DNA from: JADJLQ01 sp964405735
Lineage (GTDB): Bacteria > Bacteroidota > Bacteroidia > Chitinophagales > Saprospiraceae
Reading direction: 5' to 3'
Assembly: GCA_964405735.1 (NCBI GenBank)
Contig: CAYOPD010000009.1
Coordinates: 1 to 64,000 of the forward strand
DNA: 64,000 bases
The notes under the pieces are model-generated. The model worked only from the letters and a program-made list of their open reading frames with translations, had not been told where the DNA came from and made no database searches. The first letter of the stretch is position 1; every line of letters starts with the position of its first letter. Both the position numbers and the translations under genes were made by a program. This document shows, piece after piece, positions 50,425 through 60,341 of the stretch.

Positions 50425-51237
50425 TCAATTGGGACAGCTGTCCGGTTTTTTTGAATTAAGAAAAATGCGCATGGTGTCCCCGCTTTTCATCTTGACTTCC
50501 GGATCGAACACCGGCTCCTGGTGGATCACAAAACTGGCATTTTTATCATCAATCACATCTTCTTCCACTTCCTGGACATTGAGTCCGAGGCTGGTGAGTA
50601 TAAAGCTGGCGGCAGAATAGGTCATGCAGACAATATCGGGTACGGGAATTTCAGCCCCTGTATCGGTCGACAGGATAAAATCAAGCACGGAACCCTTGGC
50701 AATCCGGCTGTCCTTTTTTTCAAGGCTGGCAGAAAGAATGGTATCCCCATTGTAAATCACCCCCATGATATAGTTCACAGGTCCCGCGTCATAGACATAT
50801 CCCGCAACATTGCTCCGGATGTCAAATCCTTTTTCCAGTTCTGCCTTTTTTACTTCATAACTTCTGCCGTAAAGGGTGGGAAGGGAGGAAAGCGGGATGA
50901 GATCAGCATTGTATTTGGTGACCACGACGTAAATTTTCCTGTCTTCTTTCACGAAGGAACCCGCCTCGGGTGTTTGCTGAAGAATGATGGAACCCGGTTT
51001 ATCCACCCAGAATACCGAATCAATCGTTACCAGTTTAAAATCGTGTTGACGTGCCAGTTTAGAAGCTTCCTGGAGTGTTTTTCCCGTGAAGTCGGGTAAT
51101 TGGATCTGCTGGCCGTGCCGGGTGTACCATTTCATCCACCAGGCGGTCAGTAAGAGTAAGCCAAATAAAAACAATAAGATGGCTAAAATATTGCGCCATA
51201 CAAAGGCGTCTTTAAGCAGAGGGGTCTTAGTATCCAC
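50425..51237 (-). CDS. Membrane-anchored PASTA-domain protein
   Basis: The 270-residue protein has a short cytoplasmic start, one membrane helix (about 17-34, ILAILLFLFGLLLLTAWW) and three PASTA-like repeats outside (IQLPDFTGKTLQEASKLARQ; LIPLSSLPTLYGRSYEVKKAEL; IPVPDIVCMTYSAASFILTS). PASTA domains bind peptidoglycan or its precursors; the kinase and transpeptidase domains found with them in Gram-positives are absent. The start is a GTG at 51237, because the upstream TTG at 51258 lies inside the -7 box. The next gene is rhodanese. Confidence 0.85.
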   Translation of the reverse strand: MDTKTPLLKDAFVWRNILAILLFLFGLLLLTAWWMKWYTRHGQQIQLPDFTGKTLQEASKLARQHDFKLVTIDSVFWVDKPGSIILQQTPEAGSFVKEDRKIYVVVTKYNADLIPLSSLPTLYGRSYEVKKAELEKGFDIRSNVAGYVYDAGPVNYIMGVIYNGDTILSASLEKKDSRIAKGSVLDFILSTDTGAEIPVPDIVCMTYSAASFILTSLGLNVQEVEEDVIDDKNASFVIHQEPVFDPEVKMKSGDTMRIFLNSKKPDSCPN

Positions 51238-51255
51238 GAACTTCAGATCAGGCCA

Positions 51256-51263
51256 CAAAAGTA
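51256..51263 (-). promoter_or_regulatory. -7 promoter element of the PASTA gene
   Basis: The minus strand reads TACTTTTG, ending 18 bases before the GTG at 51237. The in-frame TTG that ends at 51256 is part of this box and is an unlikely start. Confidence 0.5.
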
Positions 51264-51372
51264 ACCCCGTATATCGGAATTAGGTATAAGATTTATTCTA
51301 ATGTATAGCAAATGAATTTCTTTCCGAATACTTATTCCCAGGCAACCGGGCTCCGTGTACCGGAGGAAAAGG

Positions 51373-54300
51373 TCAATGCAGGTGAACCACTTTGAATACC
51401 AATACCTTATTCCCCCGGACGAGCTGAATGAATGAAAATGAAGTAATAGAGCCGCTGGACGAGAGTTGCAGCCTGCTGGTTCCCTGGATAAGACCTGATC
51501 CCAGCAGCCTGCCAGCCTGATCAAACCAGCGATACCGGGCAGGGGAAGAACCCTGGTTTTCGAGATAAACCGCGCCTGCTGTTGGATTGGGGTATAAACT
51601 GAACTGCCCTGCAAAGGCTTCATCCCGGGTCAAAATCGTCACATCGTTCAGCACGTTGATTCTGAAGGCGAACCTGCCCGACCAATTGTTTTTTTCATCA
51701 AATGCCAATAACGAAATCAGTTCTGAAGTATCTGCCCGTACCAGCCCTGCCGAAAAGGTGATCCGCCCGGCCTGGAGATCAGCCTGGGTAAAAACATCCC
51801 CTGCAACAAGGGTATCCTGTCCTATCAGCCAGGTACCCAACCCGGAATTCTGCAGCAACATGATTTTGATGTTTTGAGGCTCTGAATCGGAATCAATGAG
51901 GTTCAACCTGCCGGTTGTGAGGGCAGCCGACCTCAATTCAAAAAGATCCATTGGCAGGTTGGTTGCGGCTACAGGCCCTGAAGACGTAATCGATCCGCAC
52001 AATTCCAGGGACCAACTGTCGAGGCTCCCTCCGGCTCCATTGTTGAAATCGCGAAGACGAAGGGTCCAGTTACCCATTGAACCGGAGAGGATCAGTTTAT
52101 TCAAAGAATCCAGGGGACGGTGTGCTTTGCGGTCGGTTAGGGGACAGGTGACGGCTACCGGGGCATTATCATCCAGGGTCAGGTTAAAATTACTCAGGTT
52201 GTTGCATTGCCTTGACCAAAGGGTAATGGAATCCCCGGATGGAGCCTTCAGCCAGACAGAGAGATCACCGACAAATTCATGGGTCCCGGAAAGGTTTGGG
52301 ATCCGGACCTGCTTCAACTGAATCTGATCCCCTACGAAAATCGTTGACGTCACGGAAGGAGTCCCGGTGGCCGAGATCAGCCTGGGGGTGTCTCCGGCTG
52401 GATAAGTCTTGCAGGCCAGGGAGATGGTATGAAAGATGGCAAAGGGCAACCCTGTCTTGGAACAGGCTTTCACCGGCAGGATCCTCCAGAAATAGATTTT
52501 GTTGCTTTCGAGTTCCGCTTCAGGCACAGCCAGGGTATCCCCGGTGACAAGGCGGGACCATAGCGGATTCAGGAAACCCGGTTCATCGGATACCTCAATT
52601 TTATATTCATCCCTTTCAGGTAATTTTTCCCAACGGAATACAGGAAGGACCGGAACCTGGTCAGCATTGTCTTTTGGACTGATCAATAGAATATTTGCGG
52701 ATACAATCCGAACAGTAAAATCCAGGTTTAGCGTATCTGAACCGATGGCCAGCAAGGTGATGACATACTGGCCAGGGGGAGTGAGGGGATCCGCAAACAC
52801 CTCCAGGCTCAGCGTGTCCAGCGGTCCAAGCCGGGATCTGGAAAGAGTGATTGAGATAAATGGTTGAAACGGATTGGAAGTTTGAATCCGGAGCGAATCG
52901 CCGGATGAGGAAGGGGAGGATATGACGTGGTATACACCGCGGTCTCCCGCACAAAGGGTTTGGATATCCGGGAGCAAGCCGATTTGTAGCTGTCCCGGGA
53001 ATACATCCTTGATCACCAGGTCCGCATCATTAATATCAAAAAAAACATTCTGAACAGCTTTGATTTTTATTCTGCCTCTGCTAACCGGGCGGTCCGGAAG
53101 GCGGATCCACTCCCCCCCGTCATTTGCCGTTTTTGATTTTAATAACGTATTGAAGCGGAAGCCACCATCTTCGGATAACCAAATGTCCACCCATAGGCAA
53201 CTAACAGGGGCCCGGTCCGTATTCTTCACATCCCAGGTAAGATAAATCAATCCTCCCTTTGAAAAAGTATCACGGGTATTTTGCGATGAGATCCTGAATG
53301 GACCCGAACCCGCATCGCTTTGAAGGGCAATCTCTGACCAATGCACTCCTCCGCCGTGTGGGTCATTGTCCCTTGCCGTCAGTCTGAATTTCATGGGGCG
53401 GCTGGTCGAAGGAAGAATTTCAGAGATTTCCTGGGTGTTGGCCAGGATGGACTCGATCCTGGGAAAGGTACGGATACCGGAATTCCCGGGGAGCAGTGAT
53501 CTGAACAACGGGGCTGTGCCGGCCGGCATACCCAGGGGACTTTTCTGACCGAGGTCCATTTCTTCCCAGGTATAGGTTAGTGCCTCTTTATCGTCAAGGG
53601 CCAGTCCTTCCAGTTCAAATGGGGTGAAGATGGGTATCGTGAGATTGGAGGGACTCAGGGACATCGAGGTGGGTTCCTCATTTGTGGTGGCCGAAAGTGT
53701 ACCACATAGGGATCCGATACCCATCCGGGAATAGGTCCTGATTTGTTCCAGGGAATAGCCATGAAAATACGGGTCGGAGATGCCCTGCACATAATTGGGC
53801 CCGCAATTGCTGGCTCCGGCATAACTCATGAGGGTGCTGCCACTCCCCGGTTCAAAAGCACTGGAAGTGCTTTCATTTTCATTGTCGCAAAAATTGAAAG
53901 TGTGGGTGGCGCTGAATTGATGACCCAGTTCGTGGCAGGGAATATGATAAAAACGGATCCCGCTATAAATTCCAAAGGTGCTGCTTACCCCGGCCCCTTT
54001 GTTTGCACCACAGGTGGTACCGAGCAGGGCTACTCCACCCGCGTTGGTGCCGAACACATGGCCGACGTCGTAATTGTTCAGCCCGATCCGGTCATTCAAT
54101 ACTTTCGGATTTTGGTCCAGCATCTGGGTTACATTGCCGTTGGCATAAGGATCGTTGTCGGGGTCCATAAATATGAGGGTATCGTTGTTGGCCACCAATT
54201 GGAACTGGATCGCATTCTCATTGACATAAACTGCATTGATCCTGGAGAGGTGGCTGTTGAGGGCCGCAAGCACAGATTCAACCGTGCTGCCGTGCATGCG

Positions 54301-54900
54301 CGAAAATTCCCCGGTAAGGGCCAGTGCAAGACGATAAGTCCTCAGGTTTGTTTTTTGACTGGGGAGGCTTCTGAATTCAGCCGGATGCAAGCGGGTAGAG
54401 TCCGGAGAAGGTTCCAGGGTAGTGCAATCAAAGGTTTGATGAAAACCGGGTTCATGAATCATTCCTTCAGTAATGACATAGAAGTCCGAAATGCTATCGG
54501 GTTCGATAAAATAGGAATGGCCGTCGTGGAGAATAAATGCGGTCAACTTTTGTTTAAACAGATCGATCCGGATCGTAGGTCCTGCATTTGAATTGCAATA
54601 GGTCTGAATGGCCGGGTATTTGGCGGCCAGTTCGGGAGTGAAGTTGGAGCAGGGAACCAGGGAGGTGTTGATGAATTCTTTTGGTCCAATGGGAAGGGAT
54701 ACTGTTAACGCGTTTTGCAGGTCCTTAAAAAAATCAGAGGCATCCAGTTTGAACCAGGTCTTTTTTTCACCCGGTGAGTCCATGACCCTGTTTGGAGCAG
54801 CATGCCAATACTTTTGTGCATATAGTCCCGGACATAAACTAAACAACAGAATAATAAACACGGCTTTCCTCAACTTTTTCAATGGGCATGGATATTTCAT
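51373..54900 (-). CDS. Secreted metzincin metalloprotease with P-domain and type IX sorting domain
   Basis: A 1175-residue secreted zinc protease. After a signal peptide (LRKAVFIILLFSLCPGLYAQ) and a propeptide-like region comes a reprolysin-type domain with the zinc motif HELGHQFSATH (about 320-332) and a Met-turn in TLMSYAGASNCG. Ig/fibronectin-like regions follow (about 400-860), then a proprotein-convertase P-domain (about 870-970, GTHEFVGDLSVWL, GNWTLRLRDF, GGSLDSWSLELCG). The C-terminus is a type A sorting domain (FSLYPNPTAGAVYLEN). It should be exported by the type IX system encoded at 7-14 kb. ATG 54900 gives the proper signal peptide. It follows the SprA-like gene by 31 bp. Confidence 0.9.
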   Translation of the reverse strand: MKYPCPLKKLRKAVFIILLFSLCPGLYAQKYWHAAPNRVMDSPGEKKTWFKLDASDFFKDLQNALTVSLPIGPKEFINTSLVPCSNFTPELAAKYPAIQTYCNSNAGPTIRIDLFKQKLTAFILHDGHSYFIEPDSISDFYVITEGMIHEPGFHQTFDCTTLEPSPDSTRLHPAEFRSLPSQKTNLRTYRLALALTGEFSRMHGSTVESVLAALNSHLSRINAVYVNENAIQFQLVANNDTLIFMDPDNDPYANGNVTQMLDQNPKVLNDRIGLNNYDVGHVFGTNAGGVALLGTTCGANKGAGVSSTFGIYSGIRFYHIPCHELGHQFSATHTFNFCDNENESTSSAFEPGSGSTLMSYAGASNCGPNYVQGISDPYFHGYSLEQIRTYSRMGIGSLCGTLSATTNEEPTSMSLSPSNLTIPIFTPFELEGLALDDKEALTYTWEEMDLGQKSPLGMPAGTAPLFRSLLPGNSGIRTFPRIESILANTQEISEILPSTSRPMKFRLTARDNDPHGGGVHWSEIALQSDAGSGPFRISSQNTRDTFSKGGLIYLTWDVKNTDRAPVSCLWVDIWLSEDGGFRFNTLLKSKTANDGGEWIRLPDRPVSRGRIKIKAVQNVFFDINDADLVIKDVFPGQLQIGLLPDIQTLCAGDRGVYHVISSPSSSGDSLRIQTSNPFQPFISITLSRSRLGPLDTLSLEVFADPLTPPGQYVITLLAIGSDTLNLDFTVRIVSANILLISPKDNADQVPVLPVFRWEKLPERDEYKIEVSDEPGFLNPLWSRLVTGDTLAVPEAELESNKIYFWRILPVKACSKTGLPFAIFHTISLACKTYPAGDTPRLISATGTPSVTSTIFVGDQIQLKQVRIPNLSGTHEFVGDLSVWLKAPSGDSITLWSRQCNNLSNFNLTLDDNAPVAVTCPLTDRKAHRPLDSLNKLILSGSMGNWTLRLRDFNNGAGGSLDSWSLELCGSITSSGPVAATNLPMDLFELRSAALTTGRLNLIDSDSEPQNIKIMLLQNSGLGTWLIGQDTLVAGDVFTQADLQAGRITFSAGLVRADTSELISLLAFDEKNNWSGRFAFRINVLNDVTILTRDEAFAGQFSLYPNPTAGAVYLENQGSSPARYRWFDQAGRLLGSGLIQGTSRLQLSSSGSITSFSFIQLVRGNKVLVFKVVHLH

Positions 54901-54931
54901 CAGTATATCTAATTCTGCATAAAGGTAAAGG

Positions 54932-57900
54932 TTAAAAACTGGCAATGACTTGTACACGTCCGGTCTGGATAAGCCGGCTTCTTTCGCTTTTCCGCGCATC
55001 GTAACCGAGTCTCAGCATGGTATTTTTCTGGATTTCCCGGTCTACATTCACACTCAGCAGCAGGTTGCTTCCCGGGCGAAGGCCTTGCAACATGGAATAT
55101 TCGATCCAGGCATTGCTCGGCCCGCTGTAATCAATCCCTATAATGCTGAATGTGGACCGGATACTCCATTTTTCCATTGCCTGCGAGAGGCCTTCCAGCC
55201 GCACTTCCCGCAAAATGGATTTTTCATCGCCCAACCTGTTACGGCTCCATTTTTGCCTGAGGGCCAGGGTCAATCGCATGGCGTTGCTGGCCTGGATCTG
55301 GATCCTTGGTTCTGCAATATGGCCTGTGATCGAATAATTTCTAGCATCAAAAAATTCCAATTCGCTTTTTTGTTGCTGTCTGGCAAGATAGGATTCAAGG
55401 ACTGCCCTGGGATGGACCAGCAGCCTGGAACGGAAAAAATATTCAATGAGATCCCGGTTTTCAAAACCCGTAGTCAGCAGTTGTTTGTTTTGGCTGATCA
55501 CCTGGCCCACCTGCAATTCAAAGCTGGGTTTGTTCCGGTTGAAAAAAAGCTGGTTACGGATCTGGGCCTGCAATCCTGCAAGGCTGCTGTCTGACCGGAA
55601 TGGACTCTTAATACCGCTTTCCCCGGTTTGTTTCCATACAATGTTGAAATTGGACACCAGGGCAAACCGCTGCCACCATTTCAGGCTACTGGTATTTCCA
55701 AAAAGCCTTGATGGGTCGATCTCCAGGTTTTGCAAAAACAAATGATTCCGGGTCCTGATAAATTGGTTTCCCGTGACCGCGAAGCGGATGAATTCCCCCT
55801 GGTCCTGGAAAGGGGCAAGGACGAATTCGGAAACCTGGGTCACCGAGTCCGCATTGATATCAATCCAGGTATAATAGCCCTGGCCTTTATTCACCCTGAG
55901 ATAAGTGTATTCCAGTGCAGGTTCCTGGCCCGATCCGGATTCCAGGGTTTGGGACAAATGGATAAAGTCCTGCCGGGTCCGTGTATTCAATGAATGCCGC
56001 AAGACCAGGGATTTGGTTTCTTTGTCGAATTGCTGGTTAATGATTTTATTAAAACGCAGGGATCTTCTGCTCATGGTAAATGCCCACAACGTGTTTCGGG
56101 CCAGTTGCCAGTGTTGTTCAAACTGCCAATCCTGGGATTGAAAATAATCCTCAAATTTTTCACCTTCAATGGTTTTGTCCTTCCGGTAAATGTGACTCAG
56201 CCGGTAATTCATGTTCAAACCGCTGATTTTGCCGGAAAGAAAGGATCTGAATTGATGATAGGCAAAGCTGTTGCCAAGCAATAGTTCATCCCGGCCCTGC
56301 GATTGTTTATTGATCTCCGATTCAAAATTAAATCCCAGCTTGTGATTCCCTTTGAATGGTAAAGTTTGCATGACTTCAACACGGGGCCTGAAGAAGGTGC
56401 CTTCAGCCAATCCCTGGTTCTGGAGGGTCATGGAGCCATAACTGCTGATTTCAGTGGTTTTCAGATGAACCTGTCCGTTCCAACTGTGGCGGGAGCCCGA
56501 AAAGGATTCATCCCTGCCATAATGCTGGTACTGATACAGGACATCCGCGGTTTTGCTCTTCAATTGGCTCCTGGCCGACCAGAGCAATTCATTGGATGCC
56601 GCCAGCGTTCCCGTGTTCAGGCTCCAGTCCCTGTTGAATTCGGGGTTCCGGAAAGGTTCGAAATAACTGAAGCGACGGTTGATTCTTTCAACCCCCAGGG
56701 TACTCGTCCAGTTCATGTCTCCGCTCCCAAGGGGTTTCTGATAACCCAGTTCCTGTTTCCACGCGAGTCCTATATCATCCTTCTTATCTTTGGTTGAATA
56801 AAGGTTGAGGTCGAGATCACTCAGGCTCAGTTCGGTCCTGGTAAACAAACCGGACTGTGGTCTGTATTCCACCCGCAAGGCATGCTGGCTTTGTTGTTTA
56901 GGAGCGGTCAGGGTGCTCACCGGTTCGTATTCTCCGTTTTTAACCTGTGTCACGGGATCAGGGGATACCCATCGATAGCCTCGTCCATTCGTAAATAATC
57001 CGGTTTCCAGGATATAGTTGCCCTGGCCTGGACCAACATAGCTGAACTGGGCTGTATAGGAACCCCGACTTGCGATGATCAGGATGCCGGAATAAAGCAC
57101 CTGGGAGACCAGGGTATCCTTCAAGTCGTACCTGACCAACTCCGCGGAAAGGCCCTCCGTATTTTTTCGAATGGTTGGCCGTACTAATTGGTTCAATTGG
57201 TCACCGGCCTCCTTCAGTATACGGATATCTTCCGGGTTCAGATCCTGGATGATATTGGATGATTTATTATCCTGTTCGCGATAACTGTTCCATTGGACGG
57301 TAAGATCGTTTTTCTGGTATTTGGATTGAAGGCTCCAGGCCGATTTGAGAAAGGACTGGTTGGAGTATTCAAATTCAACGACCAGGCGGCTGTTGCGGTT
57401 GAGCATCCTTCTGGAAGTGAAACTGATTTCAGAGCGGTTGTAATCCATGACATAGTCTTGTTCCAGTCCGCGGCTGAGCAGGATACCATCAAGGTATACT
57501 TTTTCCGAACCTGAAAGGACGATGACAAACAATTCATTGGAATTCCCGGTGAGCCGGTAAGGGCCCTGGTTGCCTTCCTGGATTTCGAGGGTTTGCCTTT
57601 TAAAATTGCCCCGGGCTATGGAACCATGTACCTGGGTTGAAAGAATGCCCCCGTCACCGAAAGTATGTTCATTGGAATAACGCAGCCCTTTGTATTTTTT
57701 CAAATACTTCATGAAATAAGTCCCGTCCGGGGAAAGTTGCTGGTCACCGGCCAGCAGGGACTGGTTTTTTCTTTTTATTTCAATAAATACCTGGTCGATT
57801 TCATTGAGCTGTTGGGTATTGCCGTCGGCCTGGAGGGGGATGTTTTCATCGCTGATGGCGGCATGGATCTCGATATCGTTTCCCAGTTTTCCATTGACCT

Positions 57901-58420
57901 GCAGATTGATGTTTGAATTCAGTACCAGGCTTTGGTTGTTGCCAAAACTCAGACCGCGGCCAAAGGCCCCTGCATAATCCACTTCGTCTGTATTGTTTGG
58001 CCGGGAATCTGGCTTTGACTTTGAAAATTTATAACTCAACGGAAGTTCTGCCGAAGCAGCCGGAAGCCAGGCTGTGTCACCAGCATAGACGCGGATATCG
58101 GGATCGAAGGCAAGGACCTGATATCGGATGATCACCGGCAGGCTATCGGCGTTTGCCCGGGTGATGCGCAGGATTTTGCCGGATGCCTGATACTTTCCAT
58201 CAAACGCTTTGCCATCTGTCCGGTTGACCGATACTGAAGATGGAATGATGTACTGGCTGTCCCGAAGAATGAAGCTATCCAATATCTTGAAATGACCACT
58301 GCGGATCGTCTCAGTACTCTGAGCTTCGGCGTGGTAGAAACCGGTGATCCAAGACATGCTGATGACCAGGATCATCCACCTGGACAGGCCGGAACTTTTC
58401 GTCGAAAGCGTAGCCTTCAT
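54932..58420 (-). CDS. SprA-like outer membrane beta-barrel protein (short paralog)
   Basis: A 1162-residue protein with a signal peptide (WMILVISMSWITGFYHAEAQ). At about 155-215 it carries the block GRGLSFGNNQSLVLNSNINLQ ... GNTQQLNEIDQVFIEI, which closely resembles the N-terminal repeats of SprA, the type IX translocon. From about 320 it is one long series of amphipathic strands with many Arg/Tyr/Trp/Gln, ending RLIQTGRVQVIASF, as in an outer membrane barrel. SprA is about 2400 residues, so this is a roughly half-size relative with unknown role. It lies 3 bp after the LpxL-like gene and 31 bp before the metalloprotease gene. Confidence 0.75.
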   Translation of the reverse strand: MKATLSTKSSGLSRWMILVISMSWITGFYHAEAQSTETIRSGHFKILDSFILRDSQYIIPSSVSVNRTDGKAFDGKYQASGKILRITRANADSLPVIIRYQVLAFDPDIRVYAGDTAWLPAASAELPLSYKFSKSKPDSRPNNTDEVDYAGAFGRGLSFGNNQSLVLNSNINLQVNGKLGNDIEIHAAISDENIPLQADGNTQQLNEIDQVFIEIKRKNQSLLAGDQQLSPDGTYFMKYLKKYKGLRYSNEHTFGDGGILSTQVHGSIARGNFKRQTLEIQEGNQGPYRLTGNSNELFVIVLSGSEKVYLDGILLSRGLEQDYVMDYNRSEISFTSRRMLNRNSRLVVEFEYSNQSFLKSAWSLQSKYQKNDLTVQWNSYREQDNKSSNIIQDLNPEDIRILKEAGDQLNQLVRPTIRKNTEGLSAELVRYDLKDTLVSQVLYSGILIIASRGSYTAQFSYVGPGQGNYILETGLFTNGRGYRWVSPDPVTQVKNGEYEPVSTLTAPKQQSQHALRVEYRPQSGLFTRTELSLSDLDLNLYSTKDKKDDIGLAWKQELGYQKPLGSGDMNWTSTLGVERINRRFSYFEPFRNPEFNRDWSLNTGTLAASNELLWSARSQLKSKTADVLYQYQHYGRDESFSGSRHSWNGQVHLKTTEISSYGSMTLQNQGLAEGTFFRPRVEVMQTLPFKGNHKLGFNFESEINKQSQGRDELLLGNSFAYHQFRSFLSGKISGLNMNYRLSHIYRKDKTIEGEKFEDYFQSQDWQFEQHWQLARNTLWAFTMSRRSLRFNKIINQQFDKETKSLVLRHSLNTRTRQDFIHLSQTLESGSGQEPALEYTYLRVNKGQGYYTWIDINADSVTQVSEFVLAPFQDQGEFIRFAVTGNQFIRTRNHLFLQNLEIDPSRLFGNTSSLKWWQRFALVSNFNIVWKQTGESGIKSPFRSDSSLAGLQAQIRNQLFFNRNKPSFELQVGQVISQNKQLLTTGFENRDLIEYFFRSRLLVHPRAVLESYLARQQQKSELEFFDARNYSITGHIAEPRIQIQASNAMRLTLALRQKWSRNRLGDEKSILREVRLEGLSQAMEKWSIRSTFSIIGIDYSGPSNAWIEYSMLQGLRPGSNLLLSVNVDREIQKNTMLRLGYDARKSERSRLIQTGRVQVIASF

Positions 58421-58423
58421 TCC

Positions 58424-59320
58424 CTAATAGCCTTGTTTTCTGACCACCAGGTCCCCTTCCCGTTTCCATTTCCACCGTTTGTGGGACCAAAGCCAGTCAT
58501 CCTGGTGTTTTTTCAGGCAGGATTCGAGTTTCTTGGCATAAAGTTGTATGATTTCCTCTTCTGAATAATCAGGCGGATGTTCAATGAGTTTGGACAGGGT
58601 ACATTCGTAGTATCCCTGCCGGATCTTTACTACCTCGAAATAAACGATGGGCATATTGTGCTTTTTCGCGATGGTTGCCGGGCCATGGACGAAGGCCGTA
58701 TCCTGATTAAGGAATTGCGCCCATTTCGCCTTGGCGATGACCGAGGGGTTCTGGTCTGCGATCAGGAAAAGAATGGAAGGGGTAACCATCATGTCGATCA
58801 ATTCGCCGGTTTTTTTGTCCGACCTGAGCGTAATGCCCTGGCTGGATCTTTTTTTATAAATAAACCGGTCGAGATGTGGATTGGCCAGAGGCCGGTACAC
58901 CGAATAGCAGGGAAGCCCAAGGACAGGTTGTGTAAGAACCGCGCCCAATTCAAAATTTCCAGTGTGGGCAGCGACTCCGAGGATCATTCGATTTTGGGCA
59001 ATATATTCATGAAGCAATTCCGGGTTCACATATTTGAAATGACTATGATACCTTTCGATTCTCCATCCATAAGAAGCCAGGCTTTCTATCAGCAGGTCAG
59101 CCAGGTTTTGATAATATTTTCGCCTGAGCGTGGCCAATTCGACAGGGGATAACTCTGGAAAGGAGTTTATTAAATTCCGGTTGACCACACCTTTCCGGTA
59201 CCCGAGAATATTCAATAAAAGAACCCGGATCCCGCCTGAAATCACATAGAGGCCCCGGTCTGGCAGGACTGAAAGAAAGGCGATCACCGCCCGGAAAAAG
59301 AAATACACCAGCCATTTCAT
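58424..59320 (-). CDS. LpxL/HtrB-type lipid A acyltransferase
   Basis: Late acyltransferases add secondary acyl chains to lipid A. The 298-residue protein has a hydrophobic start (LVYFFFRAVIAFLSVLPDRGLYVIS), the catalytic HX4(D/E) motif in AAHTGNFELGAVL, the substrate block YRPLANPHLDRFIYKKRSSQG, a DQNPS segment (LIADQNPSVIAKAKW) and FVHGPATIAKKHNMPIVYFEV. Length is normal. It is first in a run with the SprA-like and metalloprotease genes and has a -7 box only seven bases before the start. Confidence 0.9.
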   Translation of the reverse strand: MKWLVYFFFRAVIAFLSVLPDRGLYVISGGIRVLLLNILGYRKGVVNRNLINSFPELSPVELATLRRKYYQNLADLLIESLASYGWRIERYHSHFKYVNPELLHEYIAQNRMILGVAAHTGNFELGAVLTQPVLGLPCYSVYRPLANPHLDRFIYKKRSSQGITLRSDKKTGELIDMMVTPSILFLIADQNPSVIAKAKWAQFLNQDTAFVHGPATIAKKHNMPIVYFEVVKIRQGYYECTLSKLIEHPPDYSEEEIIQLYAKKLESCLKKHQDDWLWSHKRWKWKREGDLVVRKQGY

Positions 59321-59327
59321 CAGCCGC

Positions 59328-59335
59328 CAAAATTA
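59328..59335 (-). promoter_or_regulatory. -7 promoter element of the LpxL-like gene
   Basis: The minus strand reads TAATTTTG, ending seven bases before the ATG at 59320. A nearly leaderless mRNA is predicted. Confidence 0.45.
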
Positions 59336-59387
59336 ATTACCTTGGATCGTTGAAGTGTCATTTTTGCCCGACAGAACCCAGAACAGA

Positions 59388-60341
59388 ATGAAAAATAGAA
59401 GACAATTCTTAAAAATGGCTCCGACCCTGGCCAGTCTTCCTCTTGCCGGCCTGGCTGATAAACCGGGTGTCCAGCCCCCGGTCATTGTTTCCACATGGGA
59501 TTTTGGACAGGAAGCCAATAAGGCGGCCCTTAAGGTACTCGAAAATCAGGGCTCAGCACTGGATGCTGTAGAAGCAGGTGTGCATGTTCCCGAAAACGAT
59601 CCTGGCAATCAGAGTGTGGGTTATGGAGGACTGCCCGATCGCGAGGGCATTGTGACCCTGGACGCCTGCATCATGGACCATCGGGGAAGGGCAGGGTCCG
59701 TCAGCGGGCTTGAAAACATCAGGCATCCGATCTCGGTTGCCCGCCGGGTGATGGAAAAAACGCCGCATGTGATGCTGGTTGGCGACGGAGCTCTTCAATT
59801 TGCCCTCTCGGAAGGTTTTCAAAAAGAAAACCTGCTGACCGCTCAATCAAAGGAAGCCTGGGAAAAATGGAAGGTCACCTCCAAATACCAGCCTCAGATC
59901 AATATCGAAAATCACGATACCATTGGTATGATTGTGTGGGACCATAAAAAACAATTCGCCGGTGCATGCACGACCAGTGGACTAGCTTATAAAATGCATG
60001 GCAGGGTAGGGGATAGCCCGATTATAGGGGCAGGCCTTTATGTTGATCAGGGAGTGGGTGCCGCTACAGGTACCGGCCTTGGTGAAGTGGTGCTGAGGCA
60101 ATGTTCCGCTTTCCTGATTGTTGAGTTGATGCGCAACGGAAAATCTCCCCAGAAAGCCTGTGAAGAAGCCATCCTGAGGATCATCCGCGCCAATGCCAAT
60201 TACCGTGAATTTCAGGTTGGATTCCTCGCAGTAAATACCAAGGGCCAGGTTGGTGCCTATGCCATTCAGCCCGGTTTTTCCTACGCAATGTATAAGAATG
60301 GGAACCACCAGGTACTCCCGTCAAAATCCTACCTGGCATGA
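59388..60341 (+). CDS. Glycosylasparaginase-type (Ntn) asparaginase with Tat-like signal
   Basis: The 317-residue protein belongs to the N-terminal nucleophile (type 2 asparaginase/glycosylasparaginase) family. It has a twin-arginine-like signal (NRRQFLKMAPTLASLPLAG), GNQSVGYGGLP, the autocleavage site and nucleophile Thr in NHDTIGMIVWD (about residue 180), the Arg-Gly-Asp site in GRVGDSPIIGAG and GAATGTGLGEVVLR. It likely hydrolyses N4-GlcNAc-asparagine links or isoaspartyl peptides in the periplasm. The ATG at 59388 is chosen; it gives the signal at the N-terminus. Its stop overlaps the LuxR-type gene by ATGA. Confidence 0.9.
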   Translation: MKNRRQFLKMAPTLASLPLAGLADKPGVQPPVIVSTWDFGQEANKAALKVLENQGSALDAVEAGVHVPENDPGNQSVGYGGLPDREGIVTLDACIMDHRGRAGSVSGLENIRHPISVARRVMEKTPHVMLVGDGALQFALSEGFQKENLLTAQSKEAWEKWKVTSKYQPQINIENHDTIGMIVWDHKKQFAGACTTSGLAYKMHGRVGDSPIIGAGLYVDQGVGAATGTGLGEVVLRQCSAFLIVELMRNGKSPQKACEEAILRIIRANANYREFQVGFLAVNTKGQVGAYAIQPGFSYAMYKNGNHQVLPSKSYLA

